Below the pieces are notes generated by a model, which made no database searches, was not told where the DNA came from, and saw only the letters and a list, made by a program, of their open reading frames with translations. Made by a program: the position numbers and the translations under genes. 64,000 nucleotides of DNA from CAVTJL01 sp963735065 (GTDB lineage Bacteria > Pseudomonadota > Alphaproteobacteria > Geminicoccales > Geminicoccaceae): assembly GCA_963735065.1 (NCBI GenBank), contig CAVTJL010000007.1, forward strand, positions 1 through 64,000. Direction: 5' to 3'. Shown piece by piece: positions 39,282-47,708 of the stretch. Positions within the stretch are counted from its first letter, which is position 1, and each line of letters starts with the position of its first letter.

Positions 39282-40553
39282 TCAGGCCCGCGAGCGTGCG
39301 GGCCGCGCGTGGTGCCCGAGATCGGGCAGGAAGGCGGTGAGAAGGCCGATCGCCGGCAGGAAGGAGCAGAGATGGTAGACGTAGCCGATGCTCGTCCAGT
39401 CGGCGAGCTCGCCCAGCACGGCGGCGCCGATGCCGCCCATGCCGAAGGCGAGGCCGAAGAAGAGGCCGGAGATCATGCCGACCTTCCCGGGCACCAGCTC
39501 CTGCGCGTAGACGATGATCGACGAGAAGGCCGAGGCCAGGACGACGCCGATGATGATCGAGAGCACCACGGTCCAAAAGAGGTTGGCGTAGGGCAGCGCC
39601 AGGGTGAAGGGCAAAACACCCAGGATCGAGACCCAGATGACGAGCTTGCGGCCCAGCCGGTCGCCGATCGGGCCGCCGATCACGACGCCTGCCGCGACGG
39701 CGAAGAGGAAGACGAAGAGATAGATCTGGGCGCTCTGCACCGACACGTGGAAGGTCGACATGAGGTAGAAGGTGAAGTAGCTCGTCATGCTCGCCATGTA
39801 GAAGAACTTCGAGAAGACGAGGGCGCAGAGCACGGCGAGCGAGAGGACGACGCGGGCGCGCGGCAGCTCCTGGCCGCCAACCGCGGCGCGGCGCTTGGGG
39901 CCTGAGTGGGCAGCACGGTTCCGCTTGTACCAGGTGCCGACGTTCCACAGCACGACCATGGCCAGCAGCGCGATGATCGAGAACCAGGCGACGCTGCTCT
40001 GGCCGCGCTGCAGCACGATGAAGGCGGCGAGCAGCGGCCCCACGGCACTGCCGGCATTCCCACCCACCTGGAAGACCGACTGGGCGAAGCCGTGCCGGCC
40101 TCCCGACGCCATGCGCGCCACGCGCGACAATTCGGGATGGAACACCGAGGAGCCCATGCCGACGAGCGCTGCCGCCGCCAGCAGCATCGGGAAGCTCCAG
40201 GCGACCGACAGCAGCAGGAGGCCCAGGAGGCTCAGCCCCATGCCGAAGGCCAAGGAGTAGGGCAAGGGGCGCTTGTCGGTGTAGATGCCGACCAGAGGCT
40301 GAAGAAGCGAGGCCGTGAGCTGGAAGGTCAGCGTGATCAGGCCGATCTGGCCGAAGTCGAGCGCGAAGCTCGTCTTCAGCATCGGATAGATCGCCGGGAT
40401 CAGCGACTGGATCGTGTCGTTGAGGAAGTGCGAGAAGCTGATCGCCAGCAGCACCGCCATGACGGTGCTCTCGTCGACCGATGCTGCAACGGCGGTGGCC
40501 GGAGCGGCAGCGCGCGGCGCCGCCGAGCCGGCTGTGGTGGTATTGGTCGCCAT
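39282..40553 (-). CDS. MFS transporter, fosmidomycin-resistance (Fsr) type
   Basis: A 423-residue major facilitator with about 12 membrane spans after a 30-residue polar Ala/Thr-rich N-terminus. FSHFLNDTIQSLIPAIYPML near 40 is the Fsr signature. LLQPLVGIYTDKRP and GMGSSVFHPELSRVARMASGG follow. The family exports drugs or small metabolites by proton antiport. About 265 bases separate it from DedA. The ATG at 40553 has a weak ribosome-binding site. Confidence 0.9.
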   Translation of the reverse strand: MATNTTTAGSAAPRAAAPATAVAASVDESTVMAVLLAISFSHFLNDTIQSLIPAIYPMLKTSFALDFGQIGLITLTFQLTASLLQPLVGIYTDKRPLPYSLAFGMGLSLLGLLLLSVAWSFPMLLAAAALVGMGSSVFHPELSRVARMASGGRHGFAQSVFQVGGNAGSAVGPLLAAFIVLQRGQSSVAWFSIIALLAMVVLWNVGTWYKRNRAAHSGPKRRAAVGGQELPRARVVLSLAVLCALVFSKFFYMASMTSYFTFYLMSTFHVSVQSAQIYLFVFLFAVAAGVVIGGPIGDRLGRKLVIWVSILGVLPFTLALPYANLFWTVVLSIIIGVVLASAFSSIIVYAQELVPGKVGMISGLFFGLAFGMGGIGAAVLGELADWTSIGYVYHLCSFLPAIGLLTAFLPDLGHHARPARSRA

Positions 40554-40695
40554 CTGGCCCGTTCACCGTGGGCACGGCCCGAAGCCGCGCTTTGTGATTG
40601 GGCGGCATGATAGTCACTGAGCGCGTCCCGGCCCAGCCTCACGCGCCGATGGCCGCCATGCGTCACGATGCGTGTGGCTTCCGCGTCCCGGCGTC

Positions 40696-41130
40696 TCAGA
40701 CGGCCTCTTCCCCTGCCCCCATCAGCATGCACCCGTCGATCAGCCAGCGGCCGTCGGGCTGGCGCTCCATCAGATAGTAGGCGACCACCGGCACGCCGTC
40801 GGGCCCGACCACCATGACGCGCTGCGTCGGGTGGCCCTGGAACAGGACGATGTCGCGAAAGTCCACCTCGCGGGGCCGGTAGACGGGCAGGTAGCCCTGC
40901 TGGACCACGGCCATGAAATGCTGCGGCGTGCCGAACCGGGCCTGGATGGCGGGCGAGGCCAGGGCGAATGCCGCGGCACCATCGTCGCGGCGAAAAGCGT
41001 CCATCTGGCGGCTGATCACGCCGCGGATCGCCTCGCCGTCGGCGGGTGACACCACGTCCCCCGCGGCACGGGCCGGGCCCGCGGCGCCGAGAAGGACGAG
41101 CAGAACGACCGCAACCAACCGTCGCTTCAT
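40696..41130 (-). CDS. Secreted DUF4864-family protein
   Basis: A 144-residue protein with a clear signal peptide (MKRRLVAVVLLVLLGAAGPARA). The mature domain has the DUF4864 pattern IRGVISRQMDAFRRDDGAAAFALASPAI, then GTPQHFMAVVQQGYLPVYRP and AYYLMERQPDGRWLIDGCML. A GGGAGG ribosome-binding site 7 bases upstream supports the ATG at 41130 rather than the one six codons earlier. The function is unknown; the fold resembles small NTF2-like periplasmic proteins. Confidence 0.85.
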   Translation of the reverse strand: MKRRLVAVVLLVLLGAAGPARAAGDVVSPADGEAIRGVISRQMDAFRRDDGAAAFALASPAIQARFGTPQHFMAVVQQGYLPVYRPREVDFRDIVLFQGHPTQRVMVVGPDGVPVVAYYLMERQPDGRWLIDGCMLMGAGEEAV

Positions 41131-41216
41131 GACCGACCTCCCGCTCATTCTCCTTTCGAGCTAGGGCGCATCCCGGCCCATGCAAGCTCGAGCAAGGCCA
41201 GGGCGGCCGCCGAGCC

Positions 41217-42356
41217 TCAGGCGTAGCCGGTGGAGCCGTCCGGTCGGATCGGCAGCTTGCGCTCCCAATGGACGTAGTCGTCCTTGGCCAGCATCCGCTC
41301 GTCGATCTCCACGCCCCAGCCGGGACGGTCGGGGCGCAGCTCGAGATGGCCGTCCTTGGGCAGATAGGGGTCGACCACCCACCTGGTCTCGAGCGGCAGC
41401 CGATACTCCAGGATCTTGAAGTTGGGCTGGGCGGCGCAGAAGTGCAGGTTCACCGCGGTGGCCAGCGGGCCCATCGGGTTGTGCGGGGCGACGGTCACGT
41501 AGTGGGCCTCGGCCAGGGCCGCGATCTTGCGCATCTCCAAGAGGCCACCGACGACGCAGATGTCGGGTTGGATGATGTCCGCCCCCCCGGCCGCGAGCAG
41601 GCTGAGGAACTCGAAGCGGCTGTAGAGGGATTCGCCGGTGGCGAGCGGGCATCGGAGCTCGCTTCGGAGGCGCGCCCAGGCGGGGATGTGCTCGGGCCGG
41701 ATGGGCTCCTCGAAGAACATCGGATCGTAGGGGGCCAGCGCGTTGCCGAGCTGGATCGCCTGCCAGGGCTCGAAGATCTTGGCGTGGGCGTCGAAGGCAA
41801 ACTCGAAGGAGGCGGGACAGACCTCGCGGAGCCGCGCGAAATAGTCCGCGGCGGCGGCGACGGCGAGACCCCAGCGGCCGGCGTGGAGGTCGGTCCGATA
41901 GGGGCTGAGCTTGAAGGCCGAGAAGCCCCACTCGGCGTGGTGCCGATCGAGGGTGTCGCGGCACGCCTCGGGGTCGGCAGCCGTGTAGACGCCGAGATAG
42001 ACGCGCACCCGGTCGCGGGCATGGCCGCCGAGCAGCATGTAGACCGGCACGCCCAGCGCCTTGGCGGAGATGTCCCACAAGGCGTGATCGATCGCCGAGA
42101 TGGCCGCAAGGCCCAGGGCGCCCGGCGGAAAGCGGCTCTGCTGCAGCAGCTTCAGGGTCAGATACTCGATCCGCCGCGGGTCCTCGCCGACGATCTGCCC
42201 GAAAAGATACTCGAGAAGCGGCGGGAGGGCGCGATCGGGGCCGTGATTGTAGCACTCGCCCCAGCCGCTCGGGCCGTCGTCGGTATCGATCTTGACCAGC
42301 AGCCGCGGGCGGTCGCGGTCACGCTGCATGTAGGTCGTGAGCGCCCTTATCCGCAT
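41217..42356 (-). CDS. Enolase-superfamily sugar-acid dehydratase (galactonate dehydratase-like)
   Basis: A 379-residue mandelate racemase/muconate lactonizing family enzyme. The capping-domain pattern RPRLLVKIDTDDGPSGWGE is at residues 13-31. The barrel has Mg2+ ligands in FAFDAHAKIFEP (about 201), FFEEPIRPEH (about 227) and LATGESLYSRFEF (about 253). The base histidine is in VAPHNPMGPLA (about 302). The set matches D-galactonate-type acid-sugar dehydratases, which give 2-keto-3-deoxy acids. The ATG at 42356 has an AGGGAG ribosome-binding site. The lactonase nearby (43979) would supply its substrate. The exact sugar acid is not known. Confidence 0.88.
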   Translation of the reverse strand: MRIRALTTYMQRDRDRPRLLVKIDTDDGPSGWGECYNHGPDRALPPLLEYLFGQIVGEDPRRIEYLTLKLLQQSRFPPGALGLAAISAIDHALWDISAKALGVPVYMLLGGHARDRVRVYLGVYTAADPEACRDTLDRHHAEWGFSAFKLSPYRTDLHAGRWGLAVAAAADYFARLREVCPASFEFAFDAHAKIFEPWQAIQLGNALAPYDPMFFEEPIRPEHIPAWARLRSELRCPLATGESLYSRFEFLSLLAAGGADIIQPDICVVGGLLEMRKIAALAEAHYVTVAPHNPMGPLATAVNLHFCAAQPNFKILEYRLPLETRWVVDPYLPKDGHLELRPDRPGWGVEIDERMLAKDDYVHWERKLPIRPDGSTGYA

Positions 42357-42632
42357 CGGCGGTTGCTCCCTTGGTGTCGGCGACGCGCCGGTCACTAAGC
42401 CGCGTCGTCGCGGGTGGCAAGGCGGCAGAAGGCGGGATGCGATGCGCCCGCCGCGCCGAGCCCGAGCCAGAGACCACACCTTACGAAATTGCATGGATGG
42501 TCTGTCACGTGGCTCGCAAGGTCGCTTCTGCTATCGGCTAGAGCGCACCGCCCGTGACACCGGGGCAGGCAGCGGGCGGTGCACGCAGCCATCCGGCTGT
42601 GAACGACACGGACCAACAGGGCGTCCTTCGAC

Positions 42633-43898
42633 ATGCGGCATGCACGTGGCGCGGTCATCTCGGCGGTCGTGGTGATCGTCGTGGCATCGGCGACCGAGGT
42701 GGGCCTCCGGGTCTTCCCTAGTCTCGTGCCGCATGCCCTCCTCAAGGAGTTCCAGCCCGACCTGCGCCTCGAGATCGCCACGAGCCTGCACCTGAAGAAC
42801 CACACGCAGATGCGCGACATCCCGCGCGACGATGGCGGCGCCCCCCTGCCCGTCTTCAAGCCCAACACCAAGATCGAGTACCGGCCACACGACAGCGCGG
42901 ACCCGATCACCGTCACCCTCGACGACAACGGCTTTTGCAATCCGGACGCGAAGACGGCCGACAAGGCGAAGACCGACATCGTCACGCTCGGCGACTCGTT
43001 CACCGCCTGCACCGCGACGCCGCCCGGCGAGGGCTGGCCCGCGCGGCTGGGCGCCATGCTCGGCCGGAGCGTCTACAATCTCGGACAGAGCGGCGTCGGC
43101 CCGTACGAGTATCTCCAGATCCTGCTCGACTTCGGACTGGCCAGGCATCCGGACACCGTCATCATGAACATCCAGGAGGGGAATGACCTTCGGGATTCCG
43201 TGCTCCACCTCCATTACGTCGCCGCGGCAAAGGAGGGACGACACCTCTTCGAGCGGGCCGATGAGCGCCGTCAGGGACCCGACTATGGGGACTGGCTCAG
43301 CAATCCCATCGGCCGTCGCAGCTACGCCTGGGACCTCCTGGTGACCGGCTTCCATCAGGCCTATGAGGGCCTCGACACAGGCCTGAAGATCCTCGAGGGC
43401 CGGCAGCCGCCCAGCCCCGACTTCCGCTACACGCTGGCCTTCCCGGGCCAGGACGTGCCCTTCAACGTGAAGAACCGCGACGACAACGAGGTGGACTACG
43501 CCCGTCTGCTGCGCGCCGGCATCGTCCAGACGAGCGCCTTCGACGGCGCGCTCGATCGGTTCGTGGCGCTGGCGCAGAAGTGGCACTTCCAGCCGGTCGT
43601 CGCCTACTCGCCGTCGGCCTACTCGGCGTACACGGCCTACGTCCATTTCGAGGACCCCGCCCTGGCGCCGCTGCTCCGCCACTATCATGCGACGCTTGAG
43701 GCCTACTTCGCCGCCAAGGCCAAGGAGCTGGGCTACCTGTTCGTCGATCTGACGCCCGCCCTGCAGATCGCGGCGGCCGAGATGCAGGCGCGCAAGCTCC
43801 TCTATTTCCCGGCCAACACCCACTACACCGAGGAGGGCCAGCACGTCGTCGCCGAGACCCTGGCGCAGGCGCTGGCGCCCCAGACGGCCTTCCACTGA
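42633..43898 (+). CDS. SGNH/GDSL-type hydrolase, membrane-anchored
   Basis: A 421-residue protein with an N-terminal signal anchor (AVISAVVVIVVASATEVGLRV). The catalytic serine lies in TLGDSFTAC (about residue 126), followed by NLGQSGVGPYEYLQILLDFG, in which the G and N blocks of the family can be seen. The C-terminal THYTEEGQHVVAETLA carries the candidate catalytic histidine near 393; relatives usually have D-x-H-x-x-x-x-G. Such proteins include glycan acetyl-esterases and transferases in the periplasm. It diverges from the dehydratase gene and is followed 80 bases later by the SMP-30 lactonase. Its substrate is unknown. Confidence 0.82.
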   Translation: MRHARGAVISAVVVIVVASATEVGLRVFPSLVPHALLKEFQPDLRLEIATSLHLKNHTQMRDIPRDDGGAPLPVFKPNTKIEYRPHDSADPITVTLDDNGFCNPDAKTADKAKTDIVTLGDSFTACTATPPGEGWPARLGAMLGRSVYNLGQSGVGPYEYLQILLDFGLARHPDTVIMNIQEGNDLRDSVLHLHYVAAAKEGRHLFERADERRQGPDYGDWLSNPIGRRSYAWDLLVTGFHQAYEGLDTGLKILEGRQPPSPDFRYTLAFPGQDVPFNVKNRDDNEVDYARLLRAGIVQTSAFDGALDRFVALAQKWHFQPVVAYSPSAYSAYTAYVHFEDPALAPLLRHYHATLEAYFAAKAKELGYLFVDLTPALQIAAAEMQARKLLYFPANTHYTEEGQHVVAETLAQALAPQTAFH

Positions 43899-43978
43899 GC
43901 CCCCGGGCGCACGGCACGGTGCGTTCTCCCGACCGGTCCGTTATATCGATCGACGACCGCCCAGCGAGGAGACCCGAC

Positions 43979-44869
43979 ATGGCCCGACCCGAGATCCATT
44001 GCGTCCTCGACGCCAAGGCCAAGACGGGCGAGGGCGCCGTCTGGGACGTGGCCGAGCAGGCCCTCTACTGGGTCGACATTCCCGAGGGGCAGCTCTACCG
44101 CTTCGATCCGGTGACCGGCGAGAACAGGGCTTGGCCGATGGGTGAGCCTATCGGCTGCCTCGCCCTGCGCGAGGCCGGCGGCGCCGTCGTCGCTCTCAAG
44201 TCCGGGATCTATCTCTTCGACTTCGAGAGCGGCGCCAAGACGCCGCTCTGCAGCCCCGAGGCCGATCGGCCGGACAACCGCTTCAACGACGGCGCCACGG
44301 ATACGAGGGGCCGCTTCTGGGCCGGGACGATGAAGCTCTCGGGGCCGCGCGAGCCCACCGGCGCCTTCTACCGGATCGAGCCCGACGGCCGCTGGACGCG
44401 CTGGGTCGACGGCATCTACACGACGAACGGCCAGACCTTCAGCCCCGACGGCCGCACCTTCTACTGCTCGGAGACCCATGCCGACGTGCAGACCATCTGG
44501 GCCGCGGACTACGATCCGGACAGCGGCGAGGCCGGCGAGCGGCGCGTCTTTTTCGACGCCCACGCCGTGGCCGGCCGGCCGGACGGCGGCACGGTCGACG
44601 CCGACGGCTGCTACTGGATGGCCGGCGTCGGCGGCTGGCAGCTCGTGCGCATCACGCCCAGGGGCGAGATCGACCGGATCGTCGACATGCCTGTCGAGCG
44701 GCCCACCAAGCCCATGTTCGGCGGCCGCGATCTCGACACCCTGTTCGTCACCACGATCAGCACCGGCCTCACCCCCGGCAGCGAGGCGCGACAGCCGCAG
44801 GCGGGCGGGCTCTTCGCCATCACCGGCCTCGGCGTGACGGGTATCCCGCAGACGCGCTTCGCCGGTTGA
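43979..44869 (+). CDS. SMP-30/gluconolactonase/LRE family lactonase
   Basis: A 296-residue six-bladed propeller hydrolase opening sugar lactones to sugar acids. The metal glutamate is in GEGAVWD (about 16-22) with YWVDIPEGQLYRFDP following. DNRFNDGATDTRGRFWAGTM is near 99, TNGQTFSPDGRTFYCSET near 143 and RPDGGTVDADGCYWMAG near 200 with the conserved aspartate. The ATG at 43979 is preceded by GAGGAG. It should act before a sugar-acid dehydratase such as the one at 41217, although that gene is on the other strand. It probably shares an operon with DhaK, which starts 50 bases later. Confidence 0.9.
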   Translation: MARPEIHCVLDAKAKTGEGAVWDVAEQALYWVDIPEGQLYRFDPVTGENRAWPMGEPIGCLALREAGGAVVALKSGIYLFDFESGAKTPLCSPEADRPDNRFNDGATDTRGRFWAGTMKLSGPREPTGAFYRIEPDGRWTRWVDGIYTTNGQTFSPDGRTFYCSETHADVQTIWAADYDPDSGEAGERRVFFDAHAVAGRPDGGTVDADGCYWMAGVGGWQLVRITPRGEIDRIVDMPVERPTKPMFGGRDLDTLFVTTISTGLTPGSEARQPQAGGLFAITGLGVTGIPQTRFAG

Positions 44870-44919
44870 GGCGTCCAGGGCCAGGGCACGGATCCAGAAG
44901 AGACGAGGAGGCAGACGCC

Positions 44920-45906
44920 ATGAAGAAGCTCATCAACCAGGTCGACGACATGCTCACCGAGGCCCTGGACGGGTTCGGCCTGGCGCATGCCGATCTGGTC
45001 CGGGTCAGCCACGCGCCCACCTTCGTCGCCCGCGCGGCGCCGACGCGCCCGGGCAAGGTGGCGCTGATCTCGGGCGGCGGATCGGGCCACGAGCCGATGC
45101 ATGCGGGCTTCGTCGGCCAGGGCATGCTGGATGCGGCGTGCCCCGGCCAGGTCTTCACCTCCCCCACCCCGGACCAGATGCTGGCCGCGGCCCAGACGGT
45201 GGGCACCGAGGCCGGCGTCCTCTTCATCGTCAAGAACTACGAGGGGGACGTCATGAACTTCGAGATGGCGTCCGAGATGCTGGACGGGCGCCATGCCACC
45301 GTGCTCACCAACGATGACGTCGCCGTCGAGGCCTCGACCTTCTCGACCGGCCGCCGTGGCGTCGCCGGCACCGTCATCGTCGAGAAGATCGTCGGCGCCG
45401 CGGCCGAGGCCGGCGCGGAGCTGGGCGCGCTCGAGGCCCTGGGCAAGCGCGTCAACGACCACACCCGCTCGATGGGCGTGGCGCTCACCTCCTGCACCGT
45501 GCCCGCCGCCGGCCGCCCGACCTTCGAGCTGGGCGAGGGCGAGATGGAGATGGGTGTGGGCATCCACGGCGAGCCCGGCCGCCGCCGCGTGCCGCTGATG
45601 CCCGCCGATGCCATCGCCGAGGAGATGGTGGGCGCCATCACGGCCGATCTCGGCGCCGCCAGCGGCTCGCCCGTTCTCGTTCTCGTCAACGGGTTCGGCG
45701 GCACGCCCGCCATGGAGCTCTCCCTCATGTACGGCACCGCGCGGCGCCTGCTCGAGGGCAAGGGCCTGACCGTCGCCCGCTCGCTCGTCGGCAACTACTG
45801 CACCTCGCTCGACATGGCCGGCTGCTCGATCACGGTGACGGCGCTGGACGACGAGCTCGCCCGTCTCTGGGACGCCCCGGTCCACACGCCGGCCCTGCGC
45901 TGGTGA
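44920..45906 (+). CDS. dhaK: Dihydroxyacetone kinase subunit DhaK-like protein
   Basis: A 328-residue DhaK domain, which binds a short keto-sugar covalently through histidine. The binding loop GGGSGHEPMHAGFVG is at about residue 45. NDDVAVEAS near 125, RGVAGTVIVEK near 140, SCTVPAAGRPTF near 190 and MGVGIHGEPGRRR near 207 (probable substrate histidine) are all conserved. DhaK needs a DhaL domain to supply the nucleotide, but no dhaL or dhaM follows in this window. The ATG at 44920 has a GAGGAGG ribosome-binding site. Either the partner is elsewhere or the protein has another role, such as tetrulose phosphorylation with a distant partner. Confidence 0.88.
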   Translation: MKKLINQVDDMLTEALDGFGLAHADLVRVSHAPTFVARAAPTRPGKVALISGGGSGHEPMHAGFVGQGMLDAACPGQVFTSPTPDQMLAAAQTVGTEAGVLFIVKNYEGDVMNFEMASEMLDGRHATVLTNDDVAVEASTFSTGRRGVAGTVIVEKIVGAAAEAGAELGALEALGKRVNDHTRSMGVALTSCTVPAAGRPTFELGEGEMEMGVGIHGEPGRRRVPLMPADAIAEEMVGAITADLGAASGSPVLVLVNGFGGTPAMELSLMYGTARRLLEGKGLTVARSLVGNYCTSLDMAGCSITVTALDDELARLWDAPVHTPALRW

Positions 45907-45935
45907 GGTAGCCGGCCGCCGCCACGCCAGGCATC

Positions 45936-45958
45936 GTATCCAACGATTGTACACAATC
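45936..45958. promoter_or_regulatory. Candidate GntR operator before the regulator gene
   Basis: GTATCCAA-CGA-TTGTACAC is an imperfect dyad, overlapping the tighter palindrome GATTGT-AC-ACAATC. It lies about 107 bases before the GntR start and shares the half-site GTATCCAA with the site at 47581. This fits autoregulation. It was found by eye. Confidence 0.5.
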
Positions 45959-46064
45959 CCGCGCCGGCCGTTGCAACGCGCAAGGGCCGTGCTAGCTTCG
46001 GCCCGCTCGGGTGACGTGACGGCGTGAGGGGTGACATGCGCGGCTGGCGGCTGGCAGGCGCTCG

Positions 46065-46841
46065 GTGAGCGACAGGAGCGATCCGAAGGCGGCGCGCGGT
46101 CCCGGCGCGGCCGCCGGCGACGAGCTGATCTACCGCGAGCTCTTCGACGCGATCATCGATCATCGCGTGCCGCCGGGCACGGCGCTCCCCGAGGACACGC
46201 TGGCGGCCGCCTTCGGGGTCAGCCGGACGCTGGTGCGCAAGGCGCTGGGCCGCCTCGGCCACGAGAAGCTGATCGAGGTCCGGCGCAATCGCGGCGCGAC
46301 GGTGGCACGCCCCTCGGTCGAGGAGGCGCGCGCCCTGTTCGAGGCGCGCCGCCTGGTCGAGCCGGCCCTGATTCGGTCGGCGGTGGGGCGGCTCACCGCG
46401 GCCGAGATCGAGGCCCTGCGCCGAAGCGTGCAGGAGGAGCATGCGGCCTGTGCCGGGGGTGACCGGCGCAGCGCGATCCGGCTCTCGGGCGCGTTCCACA
46501 TCCAGCTCGCCACGGCCGGCGGCAACCCGGTGCTCGCCGAGTTCCTGGCCGAGCTCGTGTCCAGGACCTCGCTCGTCATCGCGCTCTACGAGCGCCCGGG
46601 CACGGCGCCCTGCTCGCTCCACGACCACCAGGAGCTGATCGACCTCGTGGCGCGGCGCGAGGTCGAGGCGGCCGCCGACGGCATGCGCCGCCATCTCGAC
46701 CATTGCGAGGCCGAGCTGGACCTGGGTGGCGTGGGCGCGCCGGTCGACCTTCTCCAGCTCTTCGCCCATGCCAAGCCCCGCCGTGTCGGTCAGGCGGCGG
46801 CGCGGTCCCGCCGCTCGAGGTGGCCGAGCGCCCCCACATAG
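46065..46841 (+). CDS. GntR-family transcriptional regulator, FCD subfamily
   Basis: A 258-residue repressor-type regulator from a GTG start. The N-terminal winged helix has IYRELFDAIIDHRVPPGTAL, then LAAAFGVSRTLVRKALGRLG and RNRGATVARPS (residues about 25-85). The FCD domain has FEARRLVEPALIRSA, FHIQLATAGGN and HDHQELIDLV. The conserved HLDHCE near 215 completes the metal site that binds a carboxylate effector. Its 3' end overlaps the convergent racemase by 52 bases. Matching dyads lie in its own promoter and in the racemase/Liv divergent promoter, its likely targets. Confidence 0.9.
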   Translation: MSDRSDPKAARGPGAAAGDELIYRELFDAIIDHRVPPGTALPEDTLAAAFGVSRTLVRKALGRLGHEKLIEVRRNRGATVARPSVEEARALFEARRLVEPALIRSAVGRLTAAEIEALRRSVQEEHAACAGGDRRSAIRLSGAFHIQLATAGGNPVLAEFLAELVSRTSLVIALYERPGTAPCSLHDHQELIDLVARREVEAAADGMRRHLDHCEAELDLGGVGAPVDLLQLFAHAKPRRVGQAAARSRRSRWPSAPT

Positions 46842-47539
46842 GGCTTCGGCAGCGGCCAGGCGAGGTCACCGACCTTGCTGGTGCGCAGCCCTAGCCCGAC
46901 CAGGCATTCGGCGAGCTTCACGGCGGCGGCGACGCCGTCGATCACCGGCACGCCGAGCTCCCGCTCGATCGCTGCCGCGAGGTCGGCCATGCCGGCACAG
47001 CCCAGCACCAGGGCGCCCGAGCCGTCCTCGGCCAGGGCTCGCCGACACTCATCGAGAATGACGGTGCGAGCGTCCGAGGCCGGATCCTCGAGATCCAGCA
47101 CCGCCAGATCGGTGGCGCGGACGCGGCGGCAGATCCGCTCCATGCCGTAGCGGTGGACGAGGTGCTCGGCGATGATGCGCGTGCGGCCGAGCGTCGTGAC
47201 GATCGAGAAGCCGGTGGCGACGAGGCTCGCCAGATGCATGGCCGCCTCGGCGACGCCCAGCACCGGCCCGCGGGCGATCTCCCGCGCGGCGAGCAGCCCG
47301 GGATCCCCGAAGCAGGCGATGACATAGGCGTCCGTGCCCTGCCCCTCGCCCTGCCGGATCTCCTCGAGCATGCCGATGACGCTCACCGCCTCGTCATAGT
47401 GGCCCTCGATCGAGACGGGTCCTGTGGGCGAGGTGGCCGCCACGATCTCGGTCCCCTGGGCGGCCACGGCGCGCGCGGCCGCGGCGATCGTGGCCGTCAT
47501 GCTGGGCGTGGTGTTTGGATTGATGACCTTGATGCGCAC
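46790..47539 (-). CDS. Aspartate/glutamate/hydantoin racemase family protein
   Basis: A 249-residue two-cysteine cofactor-independent racemase. RIKVINPNTTPSMTATIAAAA begins the protein, as in hydantoin racemases (HyuE). The first catalytic cysteine is in VIACFGDPGL (about 74) and the second in LVLGCAGMADL (about 182). The GTG at 47539 has an AGGAAGG ribosome-binding site. It is divergent from the Liv transporter operon, with a shared operator between, and convergent with the regulator. It may epimerise a substrate taken up by that transporter; allantoin, hydantoin or amino-acid racemase activity are all possible. Confidence 0.88.
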   Translation of the reverse strand: MRIKVINPNTTPSMTATIAAAARAVAAQGTEIVAATSPTGPVSIEGHYDEAVSVIGMLEEIRQGEGQGTDAYVIACFGDPGLLAAREIARGPVLGVAEAAMHLASLVATGFSIVTTLGRTRIIAEHLVHRYGMERICRRVRATDLAVLDLEDPASDARTVILDECRRALAEDGSGALVLGCAGMADLAAAIERELGVPVIDGVAAAVKLAECLVGLGLRTSKVGDLAWPLPKPYVGALGHLERRDRAAA

Positions 47540-47580
47540 GGTCGGGCGGCCTTCCTCGGCGTGATTTCATGGCGAGTGTG

Positions 47581-47598
47581 GTATCCACTATTGGATAC
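47581..47598. promoter_or_regulatory. Candidate GntR operator in the racemase/Liv divergent promoter
   Basis: GTATCCACTATTGGATAC is a dyad with perfect 6-bp arms (GTATCC/GGATAC), 42 bases before the racemase GTG and 111 bases before the binding-protein ATG. The half-site recurs at 45936. It is a plausible binding site of the neighbouring GntR regulator. Confidence 0.55.
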
Positions 47599-47708
47599 GA
47601 CCGATCTTGCCGTCAATCGGGCGATGTGCATACTCCCTCGGACATCGTGGGCGTTCCGGGGCCGCCGCGGCCTCGACGTGCCGCGCAATGAGCCAAGAGA
47701 GGGAGGCC

